DNA of 64,000 nt from positions 116,129 through 180,128 of the forward strand of contig CAYFMT010000003.1 in assembly GCA_964344305.1 (NCBI GenBank). Direction: 5' to 3'. Positions 9,282 to 18,188 of the stretch are shown in pieces. Under the pieces are notes generated by a model. The model was given only the letters and a program-made list of their open reading frames with translations. It made no database searches and had not been told where the DNA came from. Both the position numbers and the translations under genes were made by a program. Origin of the DNA: JABMOV01 sp964344305 (lineage in GTDB: Bacteria > Fidelibacterota > Marinisomatia > Marinisomatales > JABMOV01). How positions within the stretch are numbered: the first letter of the stretch is position 1; the number at the start of each line of letters is the position of its first letter.

Positions 9282-10466
9282 TTACGCCACTCGCTTGATT
9301 ATAAGTGCTGATGCTTCACCACCACCAATGCACAGTGTCGCCAATCCCAATTCAGATTTTGTTTTTTCCATACTGTGTACAAGTGTGGTAAGGATACGTG
9401 CGCCGGATGCGCCAATGGGATGTCCTATGGCAATGGCTCCTCCATGAATGTTGACTTTTGTAACATCCAGGTTTAAATCATCTATGGCGACCATGGCGAC
9501 AGGAGCAAATGCCTCATTTATTTCCCACAGATCAATATCATCCGCTCGCAATCCTGCTTTGTTCATTGCTTTATTTACGGCTAAGACCGGAGCGGTTGTA
9601 AACCATTCGGGTTCCTGTGCCGCTGAGGCCTGTGAAATGATCTGAAAGATGGGATTATTGCCTGTTACCGATTCACGGGACTGCACAAGAATGGCTGCTG
9701 CACCATCATTTATTTTTGATGCATTGGCGGCGGTAATCGTGCCATCTTTTTCAAACGCTGGTCTTAATGCAGGCATTTTATCGAAATTGGCTCGACCCGG
9801 TTCCTCGTCAGTATCAATGAAGAAAGGGTCTCCTTTGCGCTGTTTGACTTCCACCGCTGTAATCTCATGAATAAATGCATCCTGCGACTGCGCTGTCATG
9901 GCTTTTTCATAGGATGATTTTGCAAATGCATCCTGGTCTTCTCTGGAATAGTGGCGATCTCTGGCACATATTTCAGCACAATTTCCCATATGGATATTGT
10001 TGTATACATCCCATAATCCATCTTTAATCATGGAGTCTTGAATTTCACCATGCCCCAGACGATAACCGGTTCGTGCCTTGGGCAGGATATACGGTGCCTG
10101 CGTCATGTTTTCCATGCCACCTGCAATGATAATATCTGCGTCTCCAGCCTGAATGGATTGAGCAGCTAACATCACCGACTTTAAACCTGATCCACACATT
10201 TTATTTATGGTCAGGCATTCAACAGTATTAGGAATTCCAGCGCCAAGTGCAGCCTGTCGAGCCGGTGCCTGACCGAGCCCGGATGCGAGCACGTTGCCCA
10301 TGATGACTTCCTGGATCGAAGCAGGATCAATGTCTGATGAATCCAGGACAGCCCGAATGGCAATGGACCCAAGTCGAGGGGCAGAAATGGTTGACAGGGT
10401 ACCTTGAAATGACCCAACTGGAGTCCGTTTTGCGGATGAAATAACAACATCACGAAGGGATGACAT
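9282..10466 (-). CDS. Acetyl-CoA C-acyltransferase (thiolase)
   Basis: A thiolase of 394 aa that condenses or cleaves acyl-CoA and acetyl-CoA. The nucleophilic cysteine is in TINKMCGSGLKS (about residue 91), the general-base histidine in GGAIAIGHPIGASGAR, and the second cysteine in ATLCIGGGEA. The frame stays open upstream to 10577, but the added residues are hydrophobic junk-like, and AGGAAGG sits eight bases before the ATG at 10466, so that start is used. A second in-frame ATG two codons upstream is too close to the Shine-Dalgarno. It is the first gene of the run thiolase-acyl-CoA dehydrogenase-leucine dehydrogenase-nusB-secA. Confidence 0.92.
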   Translation of the reverse strand: MSSLRDVVISSAKRTPVGSFQGTLSTISAPRLGSIAIRAVLDSSDIDPASIQEVIMGNVLASGLGQAPARQAALGAGIPNTVECLTINKMCGSGLKSVMLAAQSIQAGDADIIIAGGMENMTQAPYILPKARTGYRLGHGEIQDSMIKDGLWDVYNNIHMGNCAEICARDRHYSREDQDAFAKSSYEKAMTAQSQDAFIHEITAVEVKQRKGDPFFIDTDEEPGRANFDKMPALRPAFEKDGTITAANASKINDGAAAILVQSRESVTGNNPIFQIISQASAAQEPEWFTTAPVLAVNKAMNKAGLRADDIDLWEINEAFAPVAMVAIDDLNLDVTKVNIHGGAIAIGHPIGASGARILTTLVHSMEKTKSELGLATLCIGGGEASALIIKRVA

Positions 10467-10612
10467 GTACATGTCCTTCCTGTTTAGGTTTGGGATGGGA
10501 ATTGGTATAAACAGGTTTTCCTGGTTGGATAGGAATATCCAATCCAGTTGAAAACCGGCAAGAAAACATATGTTCAATAAACGTGTACATCAGCAATACA
10601 TCTACGTCGTAT

Positions 10613-10637
10613 CCTGATAGAAATAATCCCTATCAGG
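10613..10637. promoter_or_regulatory. Inverted repeat upstream of the thiolase operon
   Basis: CCTGATAG and CTATCAGG form perfect 8-base arms around a 9-base spacer, about 150 bases before the thiolase start and 90 bases after the phoH-like stop. No T-run follows on either strand, so an operator for a dimeric regulator is more likely than a terminator. The regulator is unknown. The rest of the 257-base gap shows nothing else I can support. Confidence 0.35.
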
Positions 10638-10723
10638 GAACCATTTTAGCGAAGCAATAAGTTACCAATTATCCATGGTTAACATGAAAGCTTTTTCACG
10701 CTTTACCAGGTCATTTTTATCTG

Positions 10724-11662
10724 TTATCCGTTGGAATCATCGTAGGCACGAATAATATCGCGTACAAGCTGATGACGGACCACATCCGTTTCGGATAGAA
10801 AAGAGAAGCCGATGCCATCTATACCCTTTAAAACCGTCATTACCTGTTTTAACCCGGATTCCGTTTTCTTAGGAAGATCAATCTGAGTGATATCACCAGT
10901 AATAATGGCTTTTGAATTAACACCCAATCGTGTAAGAAACATCTTCATTTGCATGGATGTAGCATTCTGGGCTTCATCCAGAATGAGAAAGGCATTGTTT
11001 AACGTGCGTCCACGCATATAGGCTAATGGAATCACTTCTATGATATTTTTCTCCAGCAATGGTTTCAGTCGGGTCTTTGGCATTAAGTCTCCAAGTGCAT
11101 CATACAATGGTGTTAAGTACGGATCCACTTTCTCACGAAGATCTCCAGGAAGAAATCCTAGATTCTCACCAGCTTCCACGGCAGGGCGGCACAGAACAAT
11201 CCTGTCAACCTCGTGGTTATCCAGTGCTGCTACCGCAAATGCCACTGCCAGGTATGTTTTACCTGTCCCGGCAGGACCGATACTGAAAACAATATCATTA
11301 CTCCTGACCATGGATACATAATGCTCTTGTCCCTCAGAACGGGGAATGATGGCTCCCTTCCTGCCATAATGTATGGTGTTGTCTGGTTGACCAGGTGTGT
11401 GGCCATTCTCAGCTTTTATAATCCCTGCCAGTCCTTTTACATCTTTTGGTGCCAGGCTGGATTTCCGACTCAATGTTTGTGCCATTTCATGTAAAAGCTC
11501 GTGAACTGCCGATACAGAATCGTTAGAGCCATCAATTGTTACTGACTGTCCGCGTGCAATCACCTTGACATTAAATGATTCCTCGATCAAATGCAAATGA
11601 GCGTCTGCCACTCCGAAGAGAATGGAGCAATCTATGCCCTTAAAATCAATTGTCTTTTTCAT
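10724..11662 (-). CDS. PhoH-like ATPase (YbeZ type)
   Basis: A 312-residue PhoH-family nucleotide-binding protein. Residues 1-70 form a KH-like N-terminal region. The P-loop GPAGTGKT is at 129-136, followed by LCRPAVEAGENLGFLPGDL and the Walker B stretch LILDEAQNAT, both diagnostic for PhoH/YbeZ. YbeZ proteins partner with YbeY in RNA and ribosome maturation and probably have helicase-like activity. No ybeY is visible in the window. The gene stands alone on the minus strand, divergent from the TatT-like lipoprotein gene with a 64-base shared promoter region. Confidence 0.9.
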   Translation of the reverse strand: MKKTIDFKGIDCSILFGVADAHLHLIEESFNVKVIARGQSVTIDGSNDSVSAVHELLHEMAQTLSRKSSLAPKDVKGLAGIIKAENGHTPGQPDNTIHYGRKGAIIPRSEGQEHYVSMVRSNDIVFSIGPAGTGKTYLAVAFAVAALDNHEVDRIVLCRPAVEAGENLGFLPGDLREKVDPYLTPLYDALGDLMPKTRLKPLLEKNIIEVIPLAYMRGRTLNNAFLILDEAQNATSMQMKMFLTRLGVNSKAIITGDITQIDLPKKTESGLKQVMTVLKGIDGIGFSFLSETDVVRHQLVRDIIRAYDDSNG

Positions 11663-11726
11663 TCCAATCCAGTTATGGTATTTTTCATATTGAATTTACA
11701 TCATTCTACGACGGAAAATACAACAG

Positions 11727-12584
11727 ATGCCTAACCGAAAAAGTTGCGGAGTGCCTCTCCTGATTCTGTTCACTGTTATGTGTACACAATCATGCACTCA
11801 ATCCAGGACCCATGTTATCAACGAAGGTAGAAAACATAATATTGCGTATTTAATAGAAGAAGGCAACCGACTCTGGGCTCAGAGAACCGATCCTTCCATG
11901 ATAATTAAAGCAAGAAATCTCTTAACATCTGCCCACAATGAAGATCCGACCAATCTGGAGTTATCCATCCTACTCAGCAGGATCTACTACTTCGAAGCGC
12001 ATTATTTGCAAACTGATGCAATACTACAGGATAGTCTTTTTTATATTGGAAAAACTATAGCCGAGAGAGGACTAAAATCTGCTCTTGATTATCCAGTGGA
12101 TGATTCAACTTCCATGTTGCAGATGCTACCAAAAACAGAGCAGACACATATTGGTCTTTTATATTGGTGGGCTGCAAATTATGGAAGTTACCTGATTAAG
12201 AAACCAGTCCTGGAACGACTGGAACATCGCGAAACCTTCGAGGAAATTCTCCATCATATTCTGTTGCTTAATCCCAATTACCATTATGGTGGTCCCTACC
12301 GATTGTTTGGTGTTTTTTATGCAAGAATTCCCGGGGTCGATGTCACCCGATCTGGAGTCTATTTTGATCAGGCTATTTCAGCATATCCCGAGTATTTTTC
12401 CTCAAAAGTGTTAAAAGCGCAATTTTTCCTGACCAAAGCAGGACATCGTGAACAATTCAGTACTCTATTGAATGAAGTCATTCATGGAGATCCAACTGAA
12501 ATTCCAGAGATCATGCCTGAAAACCTGTTCGAACAAAAACTTGCTGAGCAATTATTGTCAGAGGAAGCATTATTATTTGAATGA
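11727..12584 (+). CDS. TatT-like (TRAP-associated TPR) lipoprotein
   Basis: 285 aa with a lipoprotein signal: a hydrophobic stretch, then a TQSC lipobox near residue 23. The body is all-helical with TPR character (LLTSAHNEDPTNLELSILLS, and a late NEVIHGDPTEIPEIMPEN). The segment HILLLNPNYHYGGPYRLFG resembles the conserved core of TatT, the periplasmic partner of some TRAP transporters. No TRAP permease is nearby, so a transport role cannot be confirmed. The stop overlaps the start of plsY by four bases (ATGA), implying coupled translation. Confidence 0.65.
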   Translation: MPNRKSCGVPLLILFTVMCTQSCTQSRTHVINEGRKHNIAYLIEEGNRLWAQRTDPSMIIKARNLLTSAHNEDPTNLELSILLSRIYYFEAHYLQTDAILQDSLFYIGKTIAERGLKSALDYPVDDSTSMLQMLPKTEQTHIGLLYWWAANYGSYLIKKPVLERLEHRETFEEILHHILLLNPNYHYGGPYRLFGVFYARIPGVDVTRSGVYFDQAISAYPEYFSSKVLKAQFFLTKAGHREQFSTLLNEVIHGDPTEIPEIMPENLFEQKLAEQLLSEEALLFE

Positions 12585-13210
12585 TTGAATCACACCTTAT
12601 CAAAATACTGATTTCCATTGGTGTTGGATATATCCTTGGGAATATCCAGACCAGCTATATCCTGGCAAAATTAGTCCGACAGACAGATATCCGCGAAAAA
12701 GGTTCCGGCAATGCAGGGGCATCCAATGCTGTGATGGTTCTAGGGTGGTGGGCAGGAGTCATTACATTTCTGGTCGATGTCCTAAAAGGCTTTGCTGCTG
12801 TGACAGTTATTGCCCGACTTTTCCCGGATAATGGTGATTTGGCTATTTTAGCCGGTGCTTTTTCCATCATTGGACATATTTTTCCGGTGCTTCTACAGTT
12901 CAAGGGTGGAAAAGGAATTGCCACCATTATAGGTGTAGTATTTGGTTTTGATCCAGGTATTGGACTTGTGTTGCTTTGCATTATGGGAATTGCATTGTTG
13001 GTCAGCCGATATGTCGTGGTGGCGTCACTGATTTCATTGATCCTGCTACCGGCTATAGTCTTTTTTCTTGGTTATTCCACAACCGGCGTTTTGATTACTA
13101 TTGGAGTGTCACTTATTGGCATAATCAAGCACCAGGAGAATATTGAAAACCTGATGACGGGGAAAGAAACATCCCTGGACGCTGTACTTCCCAGGTCAAA
13201 AACAGACTAG
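12581..13210 (+). CDS. plsY: Acyl-phosphate:glycerol-3-phosphate acyltransferase PlsY (copy 1)
   Basis: An integral membrane enzyme that transfers the acyl group from acyl-phosphate to glycerol-3-phosphate, the first step of phospholipid synthesis. The 209 aa contain the three PlsY motifs: GNIQTSYILAK near the N-terminus, REKGSGNAGASNA (glycerol-phosphate loop), and FKGGKGIATIIG (acyl-phosphate loop). Five or more membrane segments are visible. A second PlsY gene lies at 36076-36738, and the two proteins are clearly diverged. Confidence 0.93.
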   Translation: MIESHLIKILISIGVGYILGNIQTSYILAKLVRQTDIREKGSGNAGASNAVMVLGWWAGVITFLVDVLKGFAAVTVIARLFPDNGDLAILAGAFSIIGHIFPVLLQFKGGKGIATIIGVVFGFDPGIGLVLLCIMGIALLVSRYVVVASLISLILLPAIVFFLGYSTTGVLITIGVSLIGIIKHQENIENLMTGKETSLDAVLPRSKTD

Positions 13211-13259
13211 GATTCAAGTGCCAAATACAATTGTATATAATTCAATGAGAGGTGTCTAG

Positions 13260-13661
13260 ATGGCAAAAACAAGAATTGTAAAAGAATTTATGTCAAAGAA
13301 GCTGGTAACCTTTACTCCAGGGATGAGTGTCTACCAGGCAATGAAGGAATTATTGGATAAACGCATATCAGGTGGACCAGTTCTGAATGAAAAAAGCGAG
13401 ATTATTGGTATGCTATCCGAATATGATTGCCAGAAGACACTACTCAATGCGACATACAATAATTATCCTCCTGATCATGTAGAAGATGTGATGTCCAGGG
13501 ATGTTGAAACGGTGGATGCCCATTTAAGTATTCATGATCTTGCCCAAAAATTTATTACCGAAAGACGCAGACGTTATCCAGTCCAGGAAGATGGGAAACT
13601 CATCGGTCAAATCAGTCGGCGAGATGTTTTGATTGCAATGCAATCACTCAGAGAAGAATAG
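13260..13661 (+). CDS. CBS-domain-pair protein
   Basis: 133 aa made almost entirely of two CBS motifs (about residues 10-65 and 75-130): VKEFMSKKLVTFTPGMSVYQA and VEDVMSRDVETVDAHLSI. CBS pairs bind adenine nucleotides and usually regulate partner enzymes or channels. No catalytic domain is fused. An AGAGGTG Shine-Dalgarno precedes the ATG. It lies 49 bases after plsY and may be on the same transcript. The partner is unknown. Confidence 0.88.
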   Translation: MAKTRIVKEFMSKKLVTFTPGMSVYQAMKELLDKRISGGPVLNEKSEIIGMLSEYDCQKTLLNATYNNYPPDHVEDVMSRDVETVDAHLSIHDLAQKFITERRRRYPVQEDGKLIGQISRRDVLIAMQSLREE

Positions 13662-13666
13662 AAAAG

Positions 13667-13691
13667 AGTCTCAGGGTTCTTCCCTGATACT
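13667..13691. terminator. Hairpin between convergent CBS gene and aspS
   Basis: TCAGGG-ttctt-CCCTGA forms a six-base perfect stem that extends by three pairs (AGT/ACT) across one mismatch. It lies in the 35-base gap between two convergent genes. On the minus strand it is followed by CTCTTTTC, a weak T-rich tail, so it best fits termination of aspS and perhaps also of the CBS gene. Confidence 0.45.
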
Positions 13692-13696
13692 ATCCG

Positions 13697-15445
13697 CTAC
13701 GATTTATTTCGTAAGGCTATCCCAAGTTCTTTTAGCTGTTCTTCTGATACTTGACTTGGGGAACCATCCATTAAGGATAAGGCTGATGTTGTTTTGGGGA
13801 AAGCGATGACATCGCGAATATTTTCTGTCCCTGCCAGAAGCATGACTAATCGGTCAAATCCAAAGGCTATACCGCCATGGGGCGGTGCACCGTAGGTGAG
13901 GGCATCAAGTAAAAATCCAAATTTTGCCTTTGCTTCTTCCTGCTCAATTCCCAAAAGATCAAATACCTTTTGCTGAAGTTGAGTGTCATGGATTCTGATG
14001 GACCCACCTCCAATTTCGTACCCGTTCATCACGATGTCATATCCTCTGGAAAGTACCTCACCTGGATTTGAATCCAATGCTGAGATAGCATCCTGTTTTG
14101 GTGCGGTAAATGGATGATGCATTGCTAGATATCGCTCTGCATCCTTATCCCAGTCAAACATTGGGAAGTCCACGATCCAAACAGGTTTGAAATCACCTCT
14201 ATTTATCATGTCATCCCGTTTAGCTACTTCAACTCGTAACGCTCCCAGGGATGCATGAACCACTTCCGTAGAATCCCCTACCATCAATAAAATATCATTT
14301 TCTTTCAATCCCAGGTCCACCATCATGGCTTTTTGAAGATGATCATCGAAGAATTTGGATATTCCGCCTGAAAAATTTCCTTCCACGATTTTTACCCACG
14401 CAAGACCTTTGGCTCCGTATGGCTTCACAAAGTCCGTTAGCTGATCTATGATCTTTCTTGAATAGCCTTCCGCATTAGGAACGACAATGCATTTCACATT
14501 TTCTGCGGTTTTAAATGCGTTGAATTCTGATTGATTCGTGTATGACTTAATATCCTTTAATTCCAGACTAAATCTTAAATCAGGACGGTCAGAACCATAA
14601 CGATCCATGGCTTCCTGATAGGTCATACGAGGAAACGTTTCTGGTAAACCGACTCCCATCACTTCCTGAAAAACAGTTCGCGTTAATTCTGTGCAAATAG
14701 AAATGATATCTTCTTCATCAATGAAGGACATTTCAATATCAATTTGAGTAAACTCCGGCTGTCTGTCTGCCCTTAAATCCTCATCCCGGAAACATTTCAC
14801 AATCTGGAAATACCGATCGAATCCTGATATCATCAGTAATTGCTTGTATGTCTGGGGTGATTGTGGCAAGGCATAAAATCGACCGTGATGAATGCGACTG
14901 GGTACGAGATAATCCCTTGCTCCCTCAGGAGTTGATTTCATTAGAACCGGAGTCTCAACTTCCATAAATCGATGATCTGAGAGAAATTTTCGTGTCACCT
15001 GGTAGGTTTTATGACGTATATCAAGATTTCTCTGTAATTCTTCAGTGCGCAATTCCAGGTAACGATATTTTAACCGGAAATCTTCTGTGGCACTTTCACG
15101 ATCCGAAATCATGAATGGCAAAGGTTCTGTTTCATTTAGTACTATGAGTTCAGTAACTGCTACTTCAATTTCTCCAGTATCCAGATCCGGATTTGATGAT
15201 GCCCGCTCCCGCACTGCTCCGGTTATGTTGATAACATCTTCAATGGATAGTTTTTTTACTTGTTCAAAATCACCAGAAAAATCTTCGGAATCAAATACGA
15301 TTTGAGTTTTACCGTATCGATCTCTCAGATCAATAAATATAACCTGACCGTGAAGTCGAACCGTATGAATCCATCCATTGAGAGAGACGGACCCCCCTGC
15401 ATTATTTTTTCTTAATTCACCGCATGTGTGTGTGCGTTTAAACAT
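13697..15445 (-). CDS. aspS: Aspartyl-tRNA synthetase
   Basis: A bacterial-type class II synthetase of 582 aa. The N-terminal OB-fold anticodon-binding domain (GWIHTVRLHGQVIFIDLRDRYG) is followed by class II motif 2 (FRDEDLRADRQPEFTQID) and the inserted GAD domain at about 290-410. Motif 3 (GGIAFGFDRLVML) is near the C-terminus, followed by RDVIAFPKT. A strong GAGGAG Shine-Dalgarno sits before the ATG at 15445. It lies just downstream of the ATP synthase operon but is separated from it by a terminator hairpin. Whether it is Asp-specific or also charges tRNA-Asn is not decided here. Confidence 0.96.
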   Translation of the reverse strand: MFKRTHTCGELRKNNAGGSVSLNGWIHTVRLHGQVIFIDLRDRYGKTQIVFDSEDFSGDFEQVKKLSIEDVINITGAVRERASSNPDLDTGEIEVAVTELIVLNETEPLPFMISDRESATEDFRLKYRYLELRTEELQRNLDIRHKTYQVTRKFLSDHRFMEVETPVLMKSTPEGARDYLVPSRIHHGRFYALPQSPQTYKQLLMISGFDRYFQIVKCFRDEDLRADRQPEFTQIDIEMSFIDEEDIISICTELTRTVFQEVMGVGLPETFPRMTYQEAMDRYGSDRPDLRFSLELKDIKSYTNQSEFNAFKTAENVKCIVVPNAEGYSRKIIDQLTDFVKPYGAKGLAWVKIVEGNFSGGISKFFDDHLQKAMMVDLGLKENDILLMVGDSTEVVHASLGALRVEVAKRDDMINRGDFKPVWIVDFPMFDWDKDAERYLAMHHPFTAPKQDAISALDSNPGEVLSRGYDIVMNGYEIGGGSIRIHDTQLQQKVFDLLGIEQEEAKAKFGFLLDALTYGAPPHGGIAFGFDRLVMLLAGTENIRDVIAFPKTTSALSLMDGSPSQVSEEQLKELGIALRNKS

Positions 15446-15459
15446 GGTATCTCCTCATG

Positions 15460-15495
15460 AAACAAAAACCGCCTCACAAATAATTATGAAGCGGC
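15460..15495 (-). terminator. Intrinsic terminator of the ATP synthase operon
   Basis: Read on the minus strand, just after atpC, CCGCTTCA and TGAGGCGG form an 8-pair stem (one G-T pair) with an 11-12-base loop, followed at once by TTTTTGTTT. This is a good rho-independent terminator, ending the long parA-atpC run before aspS. Confidence 0.8.
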
Positions 15496-15523
15496 GAAAA
15501 ATAGGAATGATGTGCGAAATTCC

Positions 15524-15919
15524 TTAGCGTTTCGCAACCTTCAATCGATTCAGTGCTCGGGACAATGCTGCAAGCGCACGATTAATATCAATTCCTGAAT
15601 GTTCTTTCAAGCGTTCTTTTGCTTTCTGTGCAGCTTTTTCAGCACGAGATATATCAATCTCCTCAGCGTTTTCTGCTGATTCAACCAGCAACAGGACCTT
15701 ATCTCCTTGAATGTCAGCAACTCCTCCGCCGGTTGCAAGGAAAAACTCTCGTTTTTCCCGTGTGATTTTAATTTCACCAACATCAAGGGCAATGATAGCT
15801 GAAGTATGGTCTTTCATCACACCGAATGACCCGTCCATGCCCGGACAGCGAACATAAGAAACTGCTCCTTCATCCAGGATGCGTGTGGGTGTCACTATTT
15901 CAAGTTTAAAAGTACTCAT
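15524..15919 (-). CDS. atpC: ATP synthase F1 epsilon subunit
   Basis: 131 aa. The N-terminal beta-barrel (FKLEIVTPTRIL, GSFGVMKDHTSA) contacts gamma and the c-ring. The C-terminal helical hairpin (SRAEKAAQKAKERLKE to the end) is complete, so the inhibitory extension of epsilon is possible. The start overlaps the atpD stop by one base (TAATG). It is the last gene of the operon. Confidence 0.93.
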   Translation of the reverse strand: MSTFKLEIVTPTRILDEGAVSYVRCPGMDGSFGVMKDHTSAIIALDVGEIKITREKREFFLATGGGVADIQGDKVLLLVESAENAEEIDISRAEKAAQKAKERLKEHSGIDINRALAALSRALNRLKVAKR

Positions 15920-17313
15920 TATCCCTGAAGTTTTTTACCAGCTTCCATGGCTTCATCAATGGTACCCACATAGGAAAAGGCATTTTCAGGAAGGTCATCT
16001 ACCTCTCCATTCAGGATCGCTTCAAATCCTGAGATGGTGTCTTCAAGGGATACATATCGTCCAGGTGTACCGGTAAACTGTTCTGCAACAAAGAACGGTT
16101 GCGACATGAATTTTGATATTTTCCTTGCACGGGCAACGACAGCCTTGTCATCGTCAGACAACTCATCCATACCGAGAATGGCAATAATGTCCTGAAGGTC
16201 TCGGTATTTTTGAAGGACACTCTGTACATTACGCGCTACACCGTAATGACGATCGCCAATCACTCGTGGATCAAGAATACGGGATGTTGAGGTCAATGGA
16301 TCTACCGCTGGATAAATTCCCAACTCTGCAATCTTCCGCTCCAAGACCGTCGTGGCATCAAGATGTGCGAATGCAGTAGCCGGGGCTGGGTCGGTCAAGT
16401 CATCAGCCGGTACATAGACTGCCTGCACTGATGTAATGGATCCTTTCTTTGTGGATGTAATTCTCTCCTGAAGGTCTCCCATCTCTGTGGACAATGTAGG
16501 CTGGTAACCTACTGCAGAAGGCATACGGCCAAGCAAAGCGGAAACCTCAGAACCTGCCTGTGTAAAACGGAAAATATTATCGATAAAGAGAAGAACATCT
16601 TTCCCTTCTTCATCGCGAAAATATTCTGCCATGGTTAACCCGGATAATCCAACTCGAAGGCGGGCTCCGGGAGGTTCGTTCATCTGGCCAAATACCATAG
16701 TGGTTTTGTCGATCACACCGGATTCTGTCATTTCCCTATACAGGTCATTCCCTTCCCGGGTTCTTTCTCCTACACCGGCAAATACAGAATACCCACCATG
16801 TTCAGTGGCAATATTTCGAATCAATTCCTGTATCAATACTGTCTTACCAACACCTGCTCCACCGAACAGACCGGTCTTTCCACCCTTGGTGTATGGCTCC
16901 ATCAAATCCACCACCTTGATGCCGGTGACCAACACTTCTGTGGATGTAGCCAGGTCTTCATGTTTAGGTGCTGGATGGTGGATTGGTGAACGTTTATTCC
17001 ATTCCACATCGTCCTTACCATCGATAGTATTTCCAAGAACATCGAATAATCGTCCTAGAGTTTCTGGACCAACAGGTACAGAAATAGGAGTTCCTGTATC
17101 TATGACGTTCACACCTCTTGCGAGGCCATCAGTAGAATCCATGGCGACGGTACGAACCAGTGAGTCCCCAAGGTGCTGTGCTACTTCAAGGGTCAGGTTA
17201 CGATCATCTACAGTTAATTCAAGTGCGTTCATAATTCCAGGAAGGTTACCGTCGGGAAATTCAACGTCAACAACGGCTCCCATAACCTGTGAAACTTTTC
17301 CAGTATTGGACAT
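15919..17313 (-). CDS. atpD: ATP synthase F1 beta subunit
   Basis: The catalytic F1 subunit, 464 aa, normal length. Visible are the P-loop GGAGVGKTVLIQE, GERTREGNDLY, the Walker B-like LLFIDNIFRF and the DELSEED-like loop ILGMDELSDDDK (here DELSDDD). All are consistent with an active F-type beta chain. It lies 14 bases after atpG and is translationally coupled to atpC. Confidence 0.97.
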   Translation of the reverse strand: MSNTGKVSQVMGAVVDVEFPDGNLPGIMNALELTVDDRNLTLEVAQHLGDSLVRTVAMDSTDGLARGVNVIDTGTPISVPVGPETLGRLFDVLGNTIDGKDDVEWNKRSPIHHPAPKHEDLATSTEVLVTGIKVVDLMEPYTKGGKTGLFGGAGVGKTVLIQELIRNIATEHGGYSVFAGVGERTREGNDLYREMTESGVIDKTTMVFGQMNEPPGARLRVGLSGLTMAEYFRDEEGKDVLLFIDNIFRFTQAGSEVSALLGRMPSAVGYQPTLSTEMGDLQERITSTKKGSITSVQAVYVPADDLTDPAPATAFAHLDATTVLERKIAELGIYPAVDPLTSTSRILDPRVIGDRHYGVARNVQSVLQKYRDLQDIIAILGMDELSDDDKAVVARARKISKFMSQPFFVAEQFTGTPGRYVSLEDTISGFEAILNGEVDDLPENAFSYVGTIDEAMEAGKKLQG

Positions 17314-17327
17314 AGGTGTTCCTTACC

Positions 17328-18185
17328 TTAGTTTAGTGCTTCTGCCCCGCTGACAATTTCCAGCATCTCTGTTGTAATGGATGCCTGCCGGGCTTTATTG
17401 AATTCAAGTTGTAATGCTTTTATCATATCGGATGCGTTGCCAGTTGCATTTTCCATTGCCACCATACGGGTAGCCTGTTCGCTGGCAAATGATTCCAGTA
17501 AAAATTGCCAGATCTGTACATTCACATGGCGTGGTACAAGTATTTTGACAATGTCATCTCGGAAAGGTTCATATAACCGTTCTCCCATGGAAGGAGTACT
17601 CTCTTCAATCTCATACTCCAGTGGTAACAGTCTTTCTTTTACAATTTCCTGTACGGCGACATTTTTAAATTCATTGTAGTAAACGTGGATTTCATCCACA
17701 TGACCCTGGATGAAATGCTGTACAATATACTCTCCTATTTGCATGGCATAGTTGAAATCCAGATCGTTCCAGAAATCCAGAAATTCATCTGTTATGTGAT
17801 AGCCACGACGTTTAAAATGATCCCTTGCTTTTTTACCGATACATACAAGATCAACATTTTCCCTGCCCAGTTCATCCAGATCATGTTGCACTTTTTTAAT
17901 GATATTCGTGTTGAATGATCCAGCCAGTCCACGATCTGAAGTAATCACTACTAATGCTGTGCGTTTTACTTCTCGTTTCTCCAGTAGAGGTAAAAGAGAG
18001 CGATCTACATCCGGGAGCAACCCCTGGATGACATCATGAAGCTTGTGTGTATATGGACGTGCCTGCTCCATTCGTTCCTGTGCTCTACGCATTTTTGCCG
18101 CCGCAACCATTTTCATGGCCTTGGTAACCTGCTGAATGCTTTTTACAGACTTAATCCGGTTTCGAATATCTTTTAAGTTTGCCAT
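17328..18185 (-). CDS. atpG: ATP synthase F1 gamma subunit
   Basis: The central rotor shaft, 285 aa. The N-terminal helix (DIRNRIKSVKSIQQVTKAMKM) and the C-terminal helix (ARQASITTEMLEIVSGAEAL) form the coiled coil that turns inside alpha3beta3, and the central Rossmann-like part includes VITSDRGLAGSFN. It is four bases after the atpA stop. Confidence 0.96.
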   Translation of the reverse strand: MANLKDIRNRIKSVKSIQQVTKAMKMVAAAKMRRAQERMEQARPYTHKLHDVIQGLLPDVDRSLLPLLEKREVKRTALVVITSDRGLAGSFNTNIIKKVQHDLDELGRENVDLVCIGKKARDHFKRRGYHITDEFLDFWNDLDFNYAMQIGEYIVQHFIQGHVDEIHVYYNEFKNVAVQEIVKERLLPLEYEIEESTPSMGERLYEPFRDDIVKILVPRHVNVQIWQFLLESFASEQATRMVAMENATGNASDMIKALQLEFNKARQASITTEMLEIVSGAEALN

Positions 18186-18188
18186 AGA

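Noticed and set aside
10467..10577. Upstream extension of the thiolase to 10577
   Set aside because: The extra 37 residues do not match thiolases, and a good ribosome site precedes 10466.
16631..17353. 240-residue plus-strand ORF opposite atpD
   Set aside because: Antisense shadow of a highly conserved gene, Ser/Pro/Thr-rich with no domain.
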